Source of the DNA: Lingula anatina | Lineage: Eukaryota > Brachiopoda > Lingulata > Lingulida > Lingulidae | Length of the DNA: 64,000 bases | NCBI RefSeq assembly: GCF_001039355.2 | Contig: NW_019773514.1 | Span: 527,068 to 591,067 of the forward strand | Reading direction: 5' to 3' | Shown: positions 23,201-33,065 of the stretch, one piece after another | How positions within the stretch are numbered: position 1 is the stretch's first letter | Layout of the letters: each line of letters opens with the position of its first letter | The notes under the pieces: model-generated | Told to the model about the DNA's origin: nothing | Database searches by the model: none | What the model saw: the letters and a program-made list of their open reading frames with translations, nothing else | Position numbers and translations under genes: made by a program

Positions 23201-25738
23201 AGGAAAAAACCGCCGAGGAAAGTGGCGTAACATTGAGAGAGTTGGTGGAAAGCGTTAGTGATATGCCAGACGCGGAACCTCTTACCTCTGTAGAGCAAGT
23301 TAGGCGAGACAGTTTACGGGAACAAATCCAGTACGAGAAAGAATTCCAGAAGATGGATTCCAAGATTCTGCAACTTCATCAGGAAAACGCCTCGTTACAC
23401 GAAATATTACGTCAACAGGAGATAGAAATAGCTTCAGCAGATATTTCGAGCGACAGGGAAGTCTCGCGAGATTCTCCCGACGGAGAAAGGGAGGATCTGG
23501 AGAACAAAATTGCCGATCTCACATGCGAAACTAGTCTGCTGCAAGAAATGCTGAAACAGAAAGAAGAGCATTTTATGTTTGAACTGGAGGCATGCAACAG
23601 ACAAAAAGTTGTTGAGACGAAGTGGCTGCAAGACAAGTGCGAAGCGTTGGAGGCAGACAGGTCCGAGCTGCAAGCGGAAATAATGCGACTTCAGGTGGAG
23701 CGAACTTTTGATGAAGACGCTGATAGCAATGAGAAAGAGCAACTCCAAATAAAAATCGATGAACTTTTAAAAAAATCAACGGACCTGACAAGTGAATTGA
23801 ACAAACGCGAGCAGGCCCACGCCCAGGAGATTCGTGACTTAAATATCCAGATGGAGAAGGCCAAGTCTCAGTTTGATACCACAGTGACAGCATTATCCAA
23901 TGAAAATCGCGCTCTGCAGGAGAAGATCAAGGCAATTCAAGCTAAACCGGGAAAGAATGGAAAGGGTGGGAAGGGACGAGCGGACGACCAGGAAGTGATC
24001 GACCTCAAACGCCGCCTGGAGGCCGCAAAATCGCAGAAGGAAGATGTAGAGAAGAAATTTAAAGAATTGAAAGACAACGCCAAGGACCAGAAGAAGAAGG
24101 CAGTCGATGAAGTCCGCAAGGAACGCAGTAAGGAATTTGATAAAATGAAGTGAGTATATCTTTGTCATTGTATTAATTTTTACTACTTCACCTCAGCGTT
24201 TTGGAGCGAGGGGCAAAACACGTGTGTTGGGTGTGATAAGGCATATGTGTCTACCTGACCTGAATAATGCGAAGGCGTGAATGTTTTAACAATTTATCGT
24301 TTCAAATGATAAAAACAAATATTAGCTTTCAAGCGCAATCGTCACATTTAAAAACTGTGATCGTTTTTCTCTCTTTCTTGTTTTATTTATTCATTTACAC
24401 TTGTCTTTAAAGAAAAGAATTGGCTCAAAGAGATGAACACATTGCTGGCCTGCAAACCGAAATGGACGGGTTACGAACACGGATGGAAAGCCAGCAGCAA
24501 CTTCTGGAGAACAAGTACAGCAGGTATTGGGATAACAGATTCGTGAACTCATCGAAAGGTGTACACATTACATTTTGATATTCATTTTAAAGTTTTTAGT
24601 ACAATACATCTGGTATTTTTTTATTTCTAACCTAGCATTATATCTGCCCATATAAGCCGCGGTTACTATTGATGTATACCCCTGTAGTGGTTGTGATTTT
24701 ATTAGCATTGTTTATTCTTCCACATATGAAAATTTAAGTATGTCATAATTTTTCGGAGATGTTTATTTATTTAGTTACTCTTCCATTTAATTTACTTTAA
24801 GTATCGTAGGCATATATTTCATGTTGGTAATTAAGTACAAGGCCTATATTAACATTTCAATCGACCCCAGCATGAAATAAAACAAGTCATTGTTATTGTT
24901 TTCTGGGAAAAAAGGGACCATTTGAACCAAGAGCTGGAGAACCTCCGAGTGGACATGGAGAAGTCGTTCGCCTTTGAGATGGAGGCGAAACAGGAGGAGA
25001 TTGAACTGTTACACAGGAAAGTTCAAAAGCTAGAGAGAGACAGTTCCGACAGCGAGAGGTCATCAGGAAGCTCCCGTGAAACCTCGCCCAGAAAGCATAG
25101 ATCACCCAAAAGCCCTACCGCCTTGCCACCATCCAGCCCACTTCATCAACCACCGTCCCCCAGCCGAATGCAGTGCTCGCCAAGCCCACCCATAGCCATA
25201 CCAAGCCATCCACAGTGCCCTCCCAGTCCGCCGCAGAGCCCTCCCCGTCTCGCTAGCAGTCCTCCTGCAAGTCCTTCTTTAGAGCCATCCACCCAAGTCA
25301 AAGAGATAGAAGAGGAAAGACACGATGAGGCCTCAAAGGTAAAGCACGTTTGTTAAGTGTGCGTGATTTAAATCTAAATGTTTATTTTGTATTTAGATCA
25401 ACGCTTGCTGTACATGTTTTGCAGGTAATAAAGTAATACGTGCATGCTTGAAGAATGCATTGTAAAGGAGAGTTTACACGTACCTAACAAGTAAATTAAC
25501 AGGTCTATTCGACCTTATTTAGATCTAGATATAAGAAGACAATCCTTCATCGCATAATTTATCTTTTTAGGCAGAGCCCCTTCAGTCTAGCAGCGGTTCA
25601 GATTCCGCGAACCACGATGGCAGTTACGGAGACGTTGACACGAAGGACGACGATCTTTCAGGGACTGCTGAAGGCTTTAGCGAGGTTAGGCGGAAACGCA
25701 GACGACGTAAGCGGAAGTCTACATCCTCACCAAAGTAA
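9109..25738 (+). CDS. giant coiled-coil protein with two alternative first exons
   Basis: Isoform A joins 9109-9210, 15907-15975, 16684-24149, 24413-24523, 24915-25338 and 25571-25738, for 2,779 residues. Isoform B starts instead at 12365-12412, for 2,761 residues. Every junction is GT-AG and phase-consistent. From about residue 35 to 2,630 the protein is almost entirely heptad-like, rich in E, K, Q and L, with many EEN..L and L..EN repeats. This is typical of a long parallel coiled coil. A Ser/Pro-rich linker follows (25061-25290, many SP and PPSP motifs), then an acidic stretch and a very basic end (RRKRRRRKRK). There is no signal peptide, motor or Golgi-anchor helix. I do not recognise the family. 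It could be a golgin-, centrosome- or cytoskeleton-type scaffold, but that is inference from architecture only. TQT motifs suggest possible dynein light chain binding. Confidence 0.88.
9211..12364 (+). other. intron 1 (A), interval between alternative first exons
   Basis: No further coding exon is supported in this 3.15-kb stretch. It contains a (GA)n microsatellite at 11236-11277 and must contain the exon B promoter. Short ORFs at 10788, 10973 and 11317 show no conserved features. Confidence 0.6.
11236..11277. repeat. (GA)n microsatellite
   Basis: About 21 GA units without interruption, intronic, roughly 1.1 kb upstream of alternative first exon B. Confidence 0.95.
12365..12412 (+). CDS. 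coiled-coil gene, alternative first exon B
   Basis: The ATG at 12365 opens 16 codons (MSLFKFVRKRREIEDE) and meets a GTGAGT donor at 12413 in phase 0, exactly as exon A does. Nine of 16 residues match exon A, and the last seven are KRR.I.DE in both. An in-frame TTG lies upstream at 12326, but ATG is the natural start. The two exons look like a tandem duplication used as alternative promoters and first exons. Confidence 0.75.
12413..15906 (+). other. intron before shared exon 2
   Basis: This is a non-coding interval. Two poly(C) runs (12900-12910 and 13085-13095) lie in a block at about 12860-13130 that reads like a degraded dispersed repeat. The remainder is AT-rich and shows nothing I can name. 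Confidence 0.55.
12860..13130. repeat. possible degraded dispersed repeat with poly(C) runs
   Basis: The block opens with GGGCGGTTCAAGGGGTGG-type sequence and has two C runs of about 11 bp, about 175 bp apart. Its composition differs from both flanks. The family is unidentified, and a copy-number search would decide it. Confidence 0.3.
15907..15975 (+). CDS. coiled-coil gene, shared exon 2
   Basis: The acceptor is TTTTTTAG and the donor GTAGGA. The 69-nt exon is phase 0-0 and encodes 23 residues (LKALRIDNSHLLEENHELQ..) that begin the coiled coil. It joins in frame to either first exon and to exon 3 (HENGQLQF..). Confidence 0.85.
16684..24149 (+). CDS. coiled-coil gene, 7.47-kb central exon
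   Basis: The acceptor TTTTGCAG precedes CAT at 16684, and the donor GTGAGT starts at 24150. The exon is open for 2,488 codons without a stop and ends in phase 2. The ORF extends upstream to 16615, but that part is intron ending in a polypyrimidine tract. The encoded sequence is near-continuous coiled coil, with breaks around residues 590, 1,080-1,110, 1,160-1,250 and 1,720-1,760, where acidic or Thr/Gln-rich segments occur. Opposite-strand ORFs here are shadows of its biased codons. Internal sequences at 18277 and 19750 match 5' splice-site consensus. Confidence 0.95.
24413..24523 (+). CDS. coiled-coil gene, exon 4
   Basis: This 111-nt exon starts after TTTAAAG, runs phase 2 to phase 2, and ends at a GTATTG donor. 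It continues the heptads (ELAQRDEHIAGLQ..). Confidence 0.85.
24915..25338 (+). CDS. coiled-coil gene, exon 5 (Ser/Pro-rich)
   Basis: The acceptor AAAAAAG ends at 24914 and the donor GTAAAG starts at 25339. The exon has 424 nt, phase 2 to 0. It contains the end of the coiled coil, a Ser/Arg-rich stretch (SSDSERSSGSS) and then about 70 residues dense in Pro and Ser. These include many SP dipeptides, which are possible proline-directed kinase or SH3 sites. Confidence 0.85.
25571..25738 (+). CDS. coiled-coil gene, terminal exon 6 with basic tail
   Basis: The acceptor TTTTTAG is followed by 55 codons and TAA at 25736-25738. The segment is acidic and Ser/Gly-rich, then ends RRKRRRRKRKSTSSPK, which resembles a nuclear localisation or nucleic-acid/microtubule-binding tail. 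A GTAAGC donor-like site at 25707 lies inside the basic stretch. Confidence 0.8.
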   Translation, partial: AEPLQSSSGSDSANHDGSYGDVDTKDDDLSGTAEGFSEVRRKRRRRKRKSTSSPK

Positions 25739-26580
25739 TGCCACTAAATGGGGAGACAGGGGAAAAGAGAAAAAAACACCACAAAACACTAAAAATACGT
25801 GAGGGGATCACTCCGTGGATGCATTTGAGGCTTGAGTAACGAGGAATATAAGGAATATTGAAAGGGTTGAAATAGTCAAAAAGTGTTGAGCGGAAATTAT
25901 GAAGTGTTCATACTGTGAAATAATCATGTTGAGTAAATATTCTGAGGTTTTCGTAGACCGAGAGTCTGAATGTCATTTTTTCAAAAATTTGTGGATCGAA
26001 ATGGACATGCGTTTTACTTTATTTCCACAATTGCATTGAGGCGAAAATACGATATCTGATGTTTTATACTGAATACGGATCCATATATATATATATATAA
26101 AATACGTTAGTATTTTGTTACTTTGGACCTTTATTATGTTGATATTATGTTTACCAAGGCAGTTGTAGTTCTTCGGTGATCCTTGATTTGATTCACAGTT
26201 ATATTTCAACAATGGGAAATCATATTTAGCTCTTCAGTGATTTCGTGATGGGAAACGGTTTTAAAGAACTGGTTCCAGACCAGTGACTGAGCCAAAATAA
26301 CCAGAAACACCATTGCAGATGAAAATTTGAACATAAAAAGGGTTCTGGATTCATCGATAGATGTGGCTGATACAGCGCACGGGTCTTATCTGTCATCCAA
26401 ACTGTAGATATAAATTCAGATGTTATGCATTCGCCTACTTAGCAAAGGAGTGTTCTCTGAATTTTGTAGCATACGGGAGTGGAGGATTCAACCCAGTACC
26501 GTTGCCAAATGGCCAGTCGTAATTGAACTGGTGTGCCCACGAAAGTATTGTACATTATTTTGCAGACTATTTTACGCAAC

Positions 26581-26584
26581 GTGT

Positions 26585-26621
<37 letters not shown>
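26581..26621. repeat. (GT)n microsatellite
   Basis: About 20 GT units with one TT interruption, in the 3' region of the coiled-coil gene. Confidence 0.93.
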
Positions 26622-26624
<3 letters not shown>

Positions 26625-26788
26625 CTGTGTTTGTTTTTTTATAGCGGATATCGCGTGGGTCATGTGAAGCTAACTATCTAACTGGCCAGCAGAGAAAGTC
26701 GAGAAATAACATGTAGTCCTATGGGAAATCATGAGTCGGAATTCCGCCAAAATTTCATGGTACAGCCAACGACATCTCATTTTTAAAT

Positions 26789-26794
26789 AATAAA
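26789..26794 (+). terminator. AATAAA, candidate polyadenylation signal
   Basis: This canonical hexamer lies about 1.05 kb after the coiled-coil stop codon. It lies just before a possible extra 3' exon, so it could mark the end of the shorter transcript. Confidence 0.3.
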
Positions 26795-26900
26795 AATTAT
26801 ATCAGAGAATCCTACATGCATAGGCCTATACTTTCACAAATCTGCTCAATGATTTTATATCAGGTAAAAGTACGCAATTTTCTCCACTGCTCCGCTTCAG

Positions 26901-27006
26901 TACATATGCAGGAACTCGGGCATCGCCGTCTGCGTCCGAAACTGGTCAATCTAAGCTGCAGGTGACGGACCCGCAACCCTCTTATACAGGTGCAACATTA
27001 AAATAA
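26901..27006 (+). CDS. possible alternative terminal exon of the coiled-coil gene
   Basis: A pyrimidine-rich acceptor (CTCCACTGCTCCGCTTCAG) ends at 26900. The sequence after it has more CpG and GC than its surroundings and stays open for 35 residues to TAA at 27004-27006 when entered in phase 2. Exon 4 ends in phase 2, so a 4-to-here splice that skips exons 5 and 6 would be in frame. The GTAAGC donor inside exon 6 (phase 1) would give a different 22-residue tail. This is a candidate only. Confidence 0.3.
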
Positions 27007-28313
27007 TATTTGGCTTAATACTGAAGTTCCACGGCCAAGAGAAACAATTTACTCATTATTTCTATGCATCATGGCCAGTTAAAACAGTGCTGATTTTTAA
27101 TGATTATTCTATGTCCGGAGTGTGAAGTGCCTTATTACAGATATGTGAATTTATGTTAAATGTTAAATAGTGCAAAAGCAGCTAATGTGATTCTTGTGTA
27201 TATACAAATCTGAAATGGTGTACAATGTACCAAGCACATGATAACGCCTACACCCCATCAAAAGTTTTGGTTTGTGCACCGTAAGTCGTTGATTATTACC
27301 AAAGACAGGCTTTTCTCTACCCCCGGTACATGCTTCCCTTACATGTCGAAAATTGGGAAAAAAAATCACGCCCATGCCTGTTTGGTTGTATCATTGTCTA
27401 CTATGAATGCTGATCTTTTTATTTAGAGTGCTGTTCGTAATTTAACATGTTTTTGCTGTATATAATTATGTATTGATTTTGTACTCACGTTACAATTGTA
27501 CGGAAGGAGTAAAAAGTAAGAGTTCCTTTTTGCGCTACGTTTAAATTATATCATGCTATCTTTTAAAATCAGTGATATAAGTGAAACATTTGCAGTGGTT
27601 GAATAAACCATTTTTAGTAATTGTTGTCGATGTTGTCACTTACATGTGGGAAAAATACATGACAAATGCGAATCCCATCCAATTGTTATTTATTTTCCTT
27701 CAGAAACCGATAACTGATGTGCTACTGGTAATACCACACCTAATCATATTGCACATTCACATGAAGCCGTCCACCTAACTAAACGCCGTGCGAGTGGCTT
27801 GCAGTGTGGTTTTGGCACCGACAACCTGGCGAAAATTTCAGGTCCACGTACGATACTGCACTGCTGTTGTGTGGCAAAAACCATCAGTCCATACATGAAA
27901 AAAATGCACGTTATTAAAATTTAAACAGAAAAATATAAATATAGGTGCAAGTCAGTCACTATAAATACACTTTTACATAGTATGCTCTAACTGATATCGC
28001 CAAACCTTTATTATTTTATGTGCACATTGTTACCAATGTTTGTTTTTTTTTTAATATAAACAACCTCCACATTTAGCGGTAGGACTGGGTTACAAATATG
28101 TACTCGAAAATGTTAACTCTTACAACCCCAGATTATGGCGAAGGAAGAAAAGTTATTGCTAATGCAGAAGTCACAGTGGTTGAAAGGAATGTGCCACTTT
28201 TCCTACCCAGTGCATTGTGGTTGCAAGGATAAAACGATTACTCGTGGTAGAGCAATGTGCGCTCCCAAATATCTATATTGGCCAAATAAGTATCCTTTAT
28301 TAAAAAAACGTCT

Positions 28314-29282
28314 TCAATGCGCTTCCACCTTCGCTCTGAACCCATGGGTCCTAGGGGATAAACTTTTCAACTGTTTCTTTATCAGTGTCATCAAGTATGG
28401 CTTGTATCCCATACGTGTGAACCAAGCTTCAAAATATCGCACCTCCGGACTCGACACTTTTGATTTGAAAAACCGCCATTCTAGTGTTATCACGGGGACA
28501 TTGACTACTTCGAGAAACTTGTCGGATTTATTCAGAGCTTTAAGCTCTGATCCCTCTATATCCATTTTCATGAAAGCCTTGGTAAACGAGGCAGGTATGA
28601 TACGGGCTAGATCGTCCATGGTGGCTGTGCGCTTTATGAGCTTCCTTTGCTCATCTTTTACCGATGATTCTCTACTATCCTTGATTCTGGTTCCACCGAT
28701 GTTTTTACCATCCATTTCAAACACGACATCTTGGTAGACATTTGATAGAGGGGATGTCACTAAGGTCACTCTGGGTTCAAAGTGTCCTAATTGCAGAGTC
28801 CGACGAAGACGGTGGGCCGTGGGCGGGAATGGTTCCACGGCAATCACGCGCCTACCAAGACCGAGAGCAACTACTGTCCACAGTCCCAAATTCGCTCCGA
28901 GGTCTACGAAATCGAGCTCGGGGTCTGCATTAAGAATCAAGCGAAATATACTGACTAAGTCACTCTGCCAAACCTTACCTCTAATTAAATTAGCAGAAAT
29001 TATCTGATCGTCGTCAGCTTCATATACGCAGATAGGCGTGCTGATAAAGCCCTTGCCTTTATATGTAACGCATTTGAAATTATCTGTGCTGGGTGCTGCT
29101 AAATTTAACACATTCGGGATTGTGGGAGATCTGTTCTCAACAAGCCGGCGCTCCGTCTTTTGATTTTTCTTTGATTCCTTCCGGTTGTACATGTATCTAT
29201 ATTTGACAAACATGATGATTGGCATCATCGATAGAAACAAAACAATGGCCATTAGCTTTTTCTTGTACATTCTGGTGTTCAT
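28314..29282 (-). CDS. FkbM-family methyltransferase, type II membrane protein, single exon
   Basis: The ATG is at 29282-29280 (the upstream in-frame TTG at 29288 is not needed), and the protein has 322 residues ending at a TGA. An uncleaved hydrophobic helix at residues 11-27 is flanked by lysines and followed by a basic, Lys-rich stem, so the protein is probably anchored with its catalytic domain in the lumen or outside. The SAM-binding motif DLGANLG is at about 127-133, EPFP at about 150-153 and KMDIEGSE at about 239-246. This order is diagnostic for the FkbM methyltransferase family (class I SAM-dependent O-methyltransferases). The substrate is unknown; a glycan is plausible given the topology, but this is inference. 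No intron was seen. The C-terminus lacks the usual tryptophan-rich ending, which may be divergence. Confidence 0.88.
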   Translation of the reverse strand: MNTRMYKKKLMAIVLFLSMMPIIMFVKYRYMYNRKESKKNQKTERRLVENRSPTIPNVLNLAAPSTDNFKCVTYKGKGFISTPICVYEADDDQIISANLIRGKVWQSDLVSIFRLILNADPELDFVDLGANLGLWTVVALGLGRRVIAVEPFPPTAHRLRRTLQLGHFEPRVTLVTSPLSNVYQDVVFEMDGKNIGGTRIKDSRESSVKDEQRKLIKRTATMDDLARIIPASFTKAFMKMDIEGSELKALNKSDKFLEVVNVPVITLEWRFFKSKVSSPEVRYFEAWFTRMGYKPYLMTLIKKQLKSLSPRTHGFRAKVEAH

Positions 29283-32200
29283 AGTCAAATGCTTCTCTCT
29301 CCCCAGATATTTTTGTTCGTTCTTCTCTTTGTATCAAATTAACCAGTCAGGATTGCAAAATATACTGACCCACATTTACTTGTGTGGTATATTAAAATCA
29401 TGGTTTATTGATTAAATGATGTTATGTCATATTTTATTTAATGGTCTTTTGCAATAGACTTGCCATTCAAAATGGAATATTTTGATTTAAAAGGTATGCC
29501 TAGGGTAAATAGTATTGTTTTTTAATGTTAAACGATTTAAAACCATTTAGTTGACTACCTTGTCTGTAGTCCAGAATTACGTTATATGCTATGACTTCAT
29601 TGAATGGGGTGGTACTCTTTGGGCTGGTCCTGGCATGGCTATGATAGAGCATAGTTTCTGTTAAAAAGTCTCCATATTTCGGTATCGCCTGCACAGATGA
29701 TTTTGAAACTTTACACACAAGTACCCAGTTTAACGGTGCGTGAATTGAGCGAAACAGTATGTCACAGTATTGTTGCTATGCGCCAGGATGGTGTAAAACA
29801 GACAGACACATACAAAGCTAGACAGATTATTGTCTCACAAGAGATGATAGGCAGATGGCGCTGCAGCCTTACAGAGGTATATAACTGATATTGATACACC
29901 TAAGCAGAGAACATGCCCAGGTATCCACAGTTTACCACCAGAAACGGTTTGCTGCTACAATTAAAGAAATGCAATCCGTTTCCTTCGAAATGAAGCACAG
30001 ATTGCTACCAGGAAAAGTTTTTCAAGGATCTTTGCGGACGCTAGACCGGTTTTGGCAGGTTAATATACCAGACGTCTTAGCTCCCAGAGTACCTTTAGCT
30101 TAAAACCTCCACTTCATACACCATAGTGTGATTAAAAAATAAAAAAAAAACTTCCACTATAGTCTATATAGTACTATGGTTTACCATATGTAAAATAAGT
30201 TGGAACACTCTACTCTCTGATATCAGGGGCTTCTAAAAGAAAATGAAAATTTTAAGTATGACTTTGTAACTGACTACTAGCGCACCCTGGTGTTACAAAG
30301 TAATAACAGTCAACGCAATGATTAATATAACAGCAGTAACTTTATTGTAATACTTTGTACATACATTGCACATATATTCTGCTTTACAATTCTGTCATAG
30401 CTGGTTGCTATATAGGTTCTAGATACAAACGTGGTTTACAGACGACCTTTTTCATGAATTAATGAGGACTATTGCTATAATTAAAAACAGTACATACACA
30501 TGCATAACTCAAAATTGCAACAAAATGATTTAAATGACGGATAACAGCAGTAATTTAAGCAATCATAACAAACGCTATTGGGGTAATCATACTGTATTAA
30601 GTTGAGACAGACAGTCCAGATTTTATTAGATCCATGTTTCAAAACGATATCTAGACCACTGTATTTTCTGTGTCTAAAGACAGGGCCAACTCCAGATGAA
30701 AGAAAAAAGTTTCAGTATCCAGGACCATTTGAACTTGTCAAAACTGTTAGTTTCCTGCTCCAAATAAGCAAGTGAAGGCGGAAATAAATAGTTGACTGAG
30801 ATGAAACGCTTCGTGCTACGTGGTTGATACTATCAACTGGAATTCAGAACGACATATGTTTAGGGCAGCTGATCTTTTTTTGGACGGAATACAATACACC
30901 AATTAACACAAGGCACCAAAAACAGCCACAGTGATGATTATTTTGTGGAATTAAAATAGGAGAAAAATATTATTAACCTTACTTGGAAAAGCTAAGTATC
31001 TTTACCACAGAATGAGAATTTGTTGAAGACTTTTTCGAGATCCTTTAATCTTATGATAGAAATGAACTGATTCATATTCAGGAAGAAACATATTTCTAAG
31101 GAAAACAATGACTGCAGAAATGTAATATTTTGCCATAACCTGCTCACCAAACACAACTGAGCTATTATCCAACACATTTTGAGTTCCCAACTAACGCAGT
31201 GGAACTTCACCTAACACAATGTCATGGATACTTCTGGTATAATATATATACATCAAAATAATACAAAGAAACAAAATTTAAAGTTAGAAAAAAAAATACA
31301 TAAAAATACATCACAAAATGTGCACCACTACGTAGTGAATGTGTGGCATGTCAGTGTGCCCCTATGACTTTGTACAGCTACATGCACTTATGAAATTCAA
31401 AGCTGATGATTTTATAAATACTACCAAGATGGAATTAAGAAGAAATAATGACAGTAATGCAAATAACAGAATTTATCCTTCAGCTGATTTGTTGCTCCTA
31501 CATTAATGAGACAGACACCAGACTAGTAATCTGTAAACTTTTATCCTGTAAGGCACTTCATGTTCAATCTACAACGTAACTACTGACACATAAATTTTAG
31601 AGCTCAACTTCAGACAATTTACTTTTACACAAAGTAATAAGCAGACTATAATTCTTGCACTTTTTTTCTTTCCCAAAAAAGAAATTGCCCAAATCTATCT
31701 ATACAAGGTGCTGTGTTTTCAACCTACTATTACAATGCAGTTTATGTGTTATTTACAGCTTGGTCTGAGATCTACAATGCGACTCTGTGTCATGCAGCAC
31801 TCCTTTATGATGTACAATTTTATATAATATATTTGGCACATGGAACTTCCATTTTCGTACATATCATAGAAACATAAGATTATAAACTGAGCTCATACAA
31901 CCATATCAGTATATTGGATTGTATCTTTAAAAAAACTTTCAACATCTTGTGGATGTATTCTGCCAGTTGAGTCTTTGGAATATTATATCCCTTTCATTCA
32001 GAGTCCATCAGAAAAAAATATCAAAGCAGCAGTTTTCAAGATAACTGCTGTAAACATAACCCACAATGCCAGAGCATCACTTCATTTTGTGGAGTCATTT
32101 TATTTCAACCACAAACTGTGTCTTCATAAGACCCATGAATCAACAACCTTCAAATGCTTTTCCTCACTGTACGACAGTGTTCTTTTCTTTGTCTTTTCTT

Positions 32201-32917
32201 AATTCTTTCATCAGGGTTTGTTGATATCACTCCACTGGTTTCTGAACTAGATCAGAGTTCCTCCAAACACACACATGCTTACCTCAAACAGTGACCACAC
32301 TTTTTTCCCTTTGTCTTGAACATAACTGGCTTCTGTAAATAGGCCACCTGACCTGATTTTGTTTCAAGACAGGCATGATCTGATTTCTCTGAAGCATCTA
32401 ATCGTTTAGTTAACTGGTCAGCATGACCTAATTCAGTATTTAGGTCAGAACGACCTTGTTTTGACTTTGAGCATTTTGTCATGGTTTGGCTCCATCCCCA
32501 TGGCAATTACCACTATCAGCTCTCTTGCTGAGACTAGTTCTCTACTTCTATATCTAATGGACTGGTCCTGCAGTATTCAAATAAGCAACATTTTGATTGT
32601 TAGTATTGCTTTCTGATTGGTGTCCACTGGAAATGTAAACATTACAAACAGCTGTAACTTAGGTTCCACTTTCATGCTTTTTTAGTCCTAGTATGTTATA
32701 TAAAAGACAGAAACATGGCAACCACTCCACAATCAACAAAGCCTGTTATAAACAATCCTTTGCGGCTCCTTTTGTTGATAAAGGCCCATTTTAATATATA
32801 TTGCCAATGTGTACAGTTTCTTCTTTCCTTATGAACGTGCTGTCTGAACACCAGTTCTTGGCTAAAATAGCAATACACAACTATGATATGTCCCCTGAAT
32901 CCTCCTCCCTGCCTGTG
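29283..32917. other. FkbM upstream flank and KIRREL-like 3' UTR region
   Basis: From 29283 to about 30320 this is the upstream flank of the methyltransferase, with no supported gene. From about 30341 to 32917 it is AT-rich, CpG-poor sequence without exons. It could be a 2.6-kb 3' UTR of the minus-strand KIRREL-like gene, because a minus-strand AATAAA (TTTATT at 30341-30346) marks a plausible end. Transcript data would settle it. Confidence 0.45.
30341..30346 (-). terminator. AATAAA on the minus strand, candidate KIRREL-like poly(A) signal
   Basis: TTTATT on the plus strand reads AATAAA on the minus strand. It lies about 2.6 kb after the KIRREL-like stop and about 1 kb before the FkbM start. 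Other TTTATT copies exist, so this is one option. Confidence 0.25.
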
Positions 32918-33065
32918 TTATACATTGGTTGATAGCCTTGATATGGTCCCCTCGGGGTAAAGTTCCTCTGGGTAATTCCGAGGATCCATGGAGTGAGGGG
33001 GTGGTGGTCTGCCATAGGCAGGGTTTCGGGGGTGGTAATCTGGCTCAAACCCAGAGTCATATGAC
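32918..33065 (-). CDS. KIRREL: KIRREL-like terminal exon 15 (PDZ-ligand end)
   Basis: The acceptor TTTTCTAG precedes 148 nt read in phase 2. The tail is Pro/Tyr-rich (SYDSGFEPDYHPRNPAYG..) and ends LSTNV with TAA at 32920-32918. A longer ORF exists in another frame (to 32881), but it breaks phase with exon 14 and lacks the PDZ-type end. Confidence 0.82.

Larger units (their letters stand above)
25739..28313. other. coiled-coil gene 3' region and intergenic space
   Basis: This likely contains the 3' UTR of the plus-strand gene. AATAAA occurs at 26789-26794. A (GT)n microsatellite lies at 26581-26621. A short CpG-rich open segment at 26901-27006 may be an alternative terminal exon (listed separately). 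Otherwise I see no gene. Confidence 0.55.

Noticed and set aside
16673-24168. Many minus-strand ORFs of 60-196 residues across the giant exon
   Set aside because: They are Ser/Cys/Phe-rich reverse shadows of Glu/Lys-rich coiled-coil codons and have no independent support.
28135-28737. 200-residue plus-strand ORF
   Set aside because: Most of it is antisense to the FkbM methyltransferase, whose own frame carries all catalytic motifs, and its composition is that of a shadow frame.
29697-30103. Two short plus-strand ORFs that could be a transposase remnant
   Set aside because: I saw no catalytic motif, terminal repeats or target duplication. They are probably chance frames.
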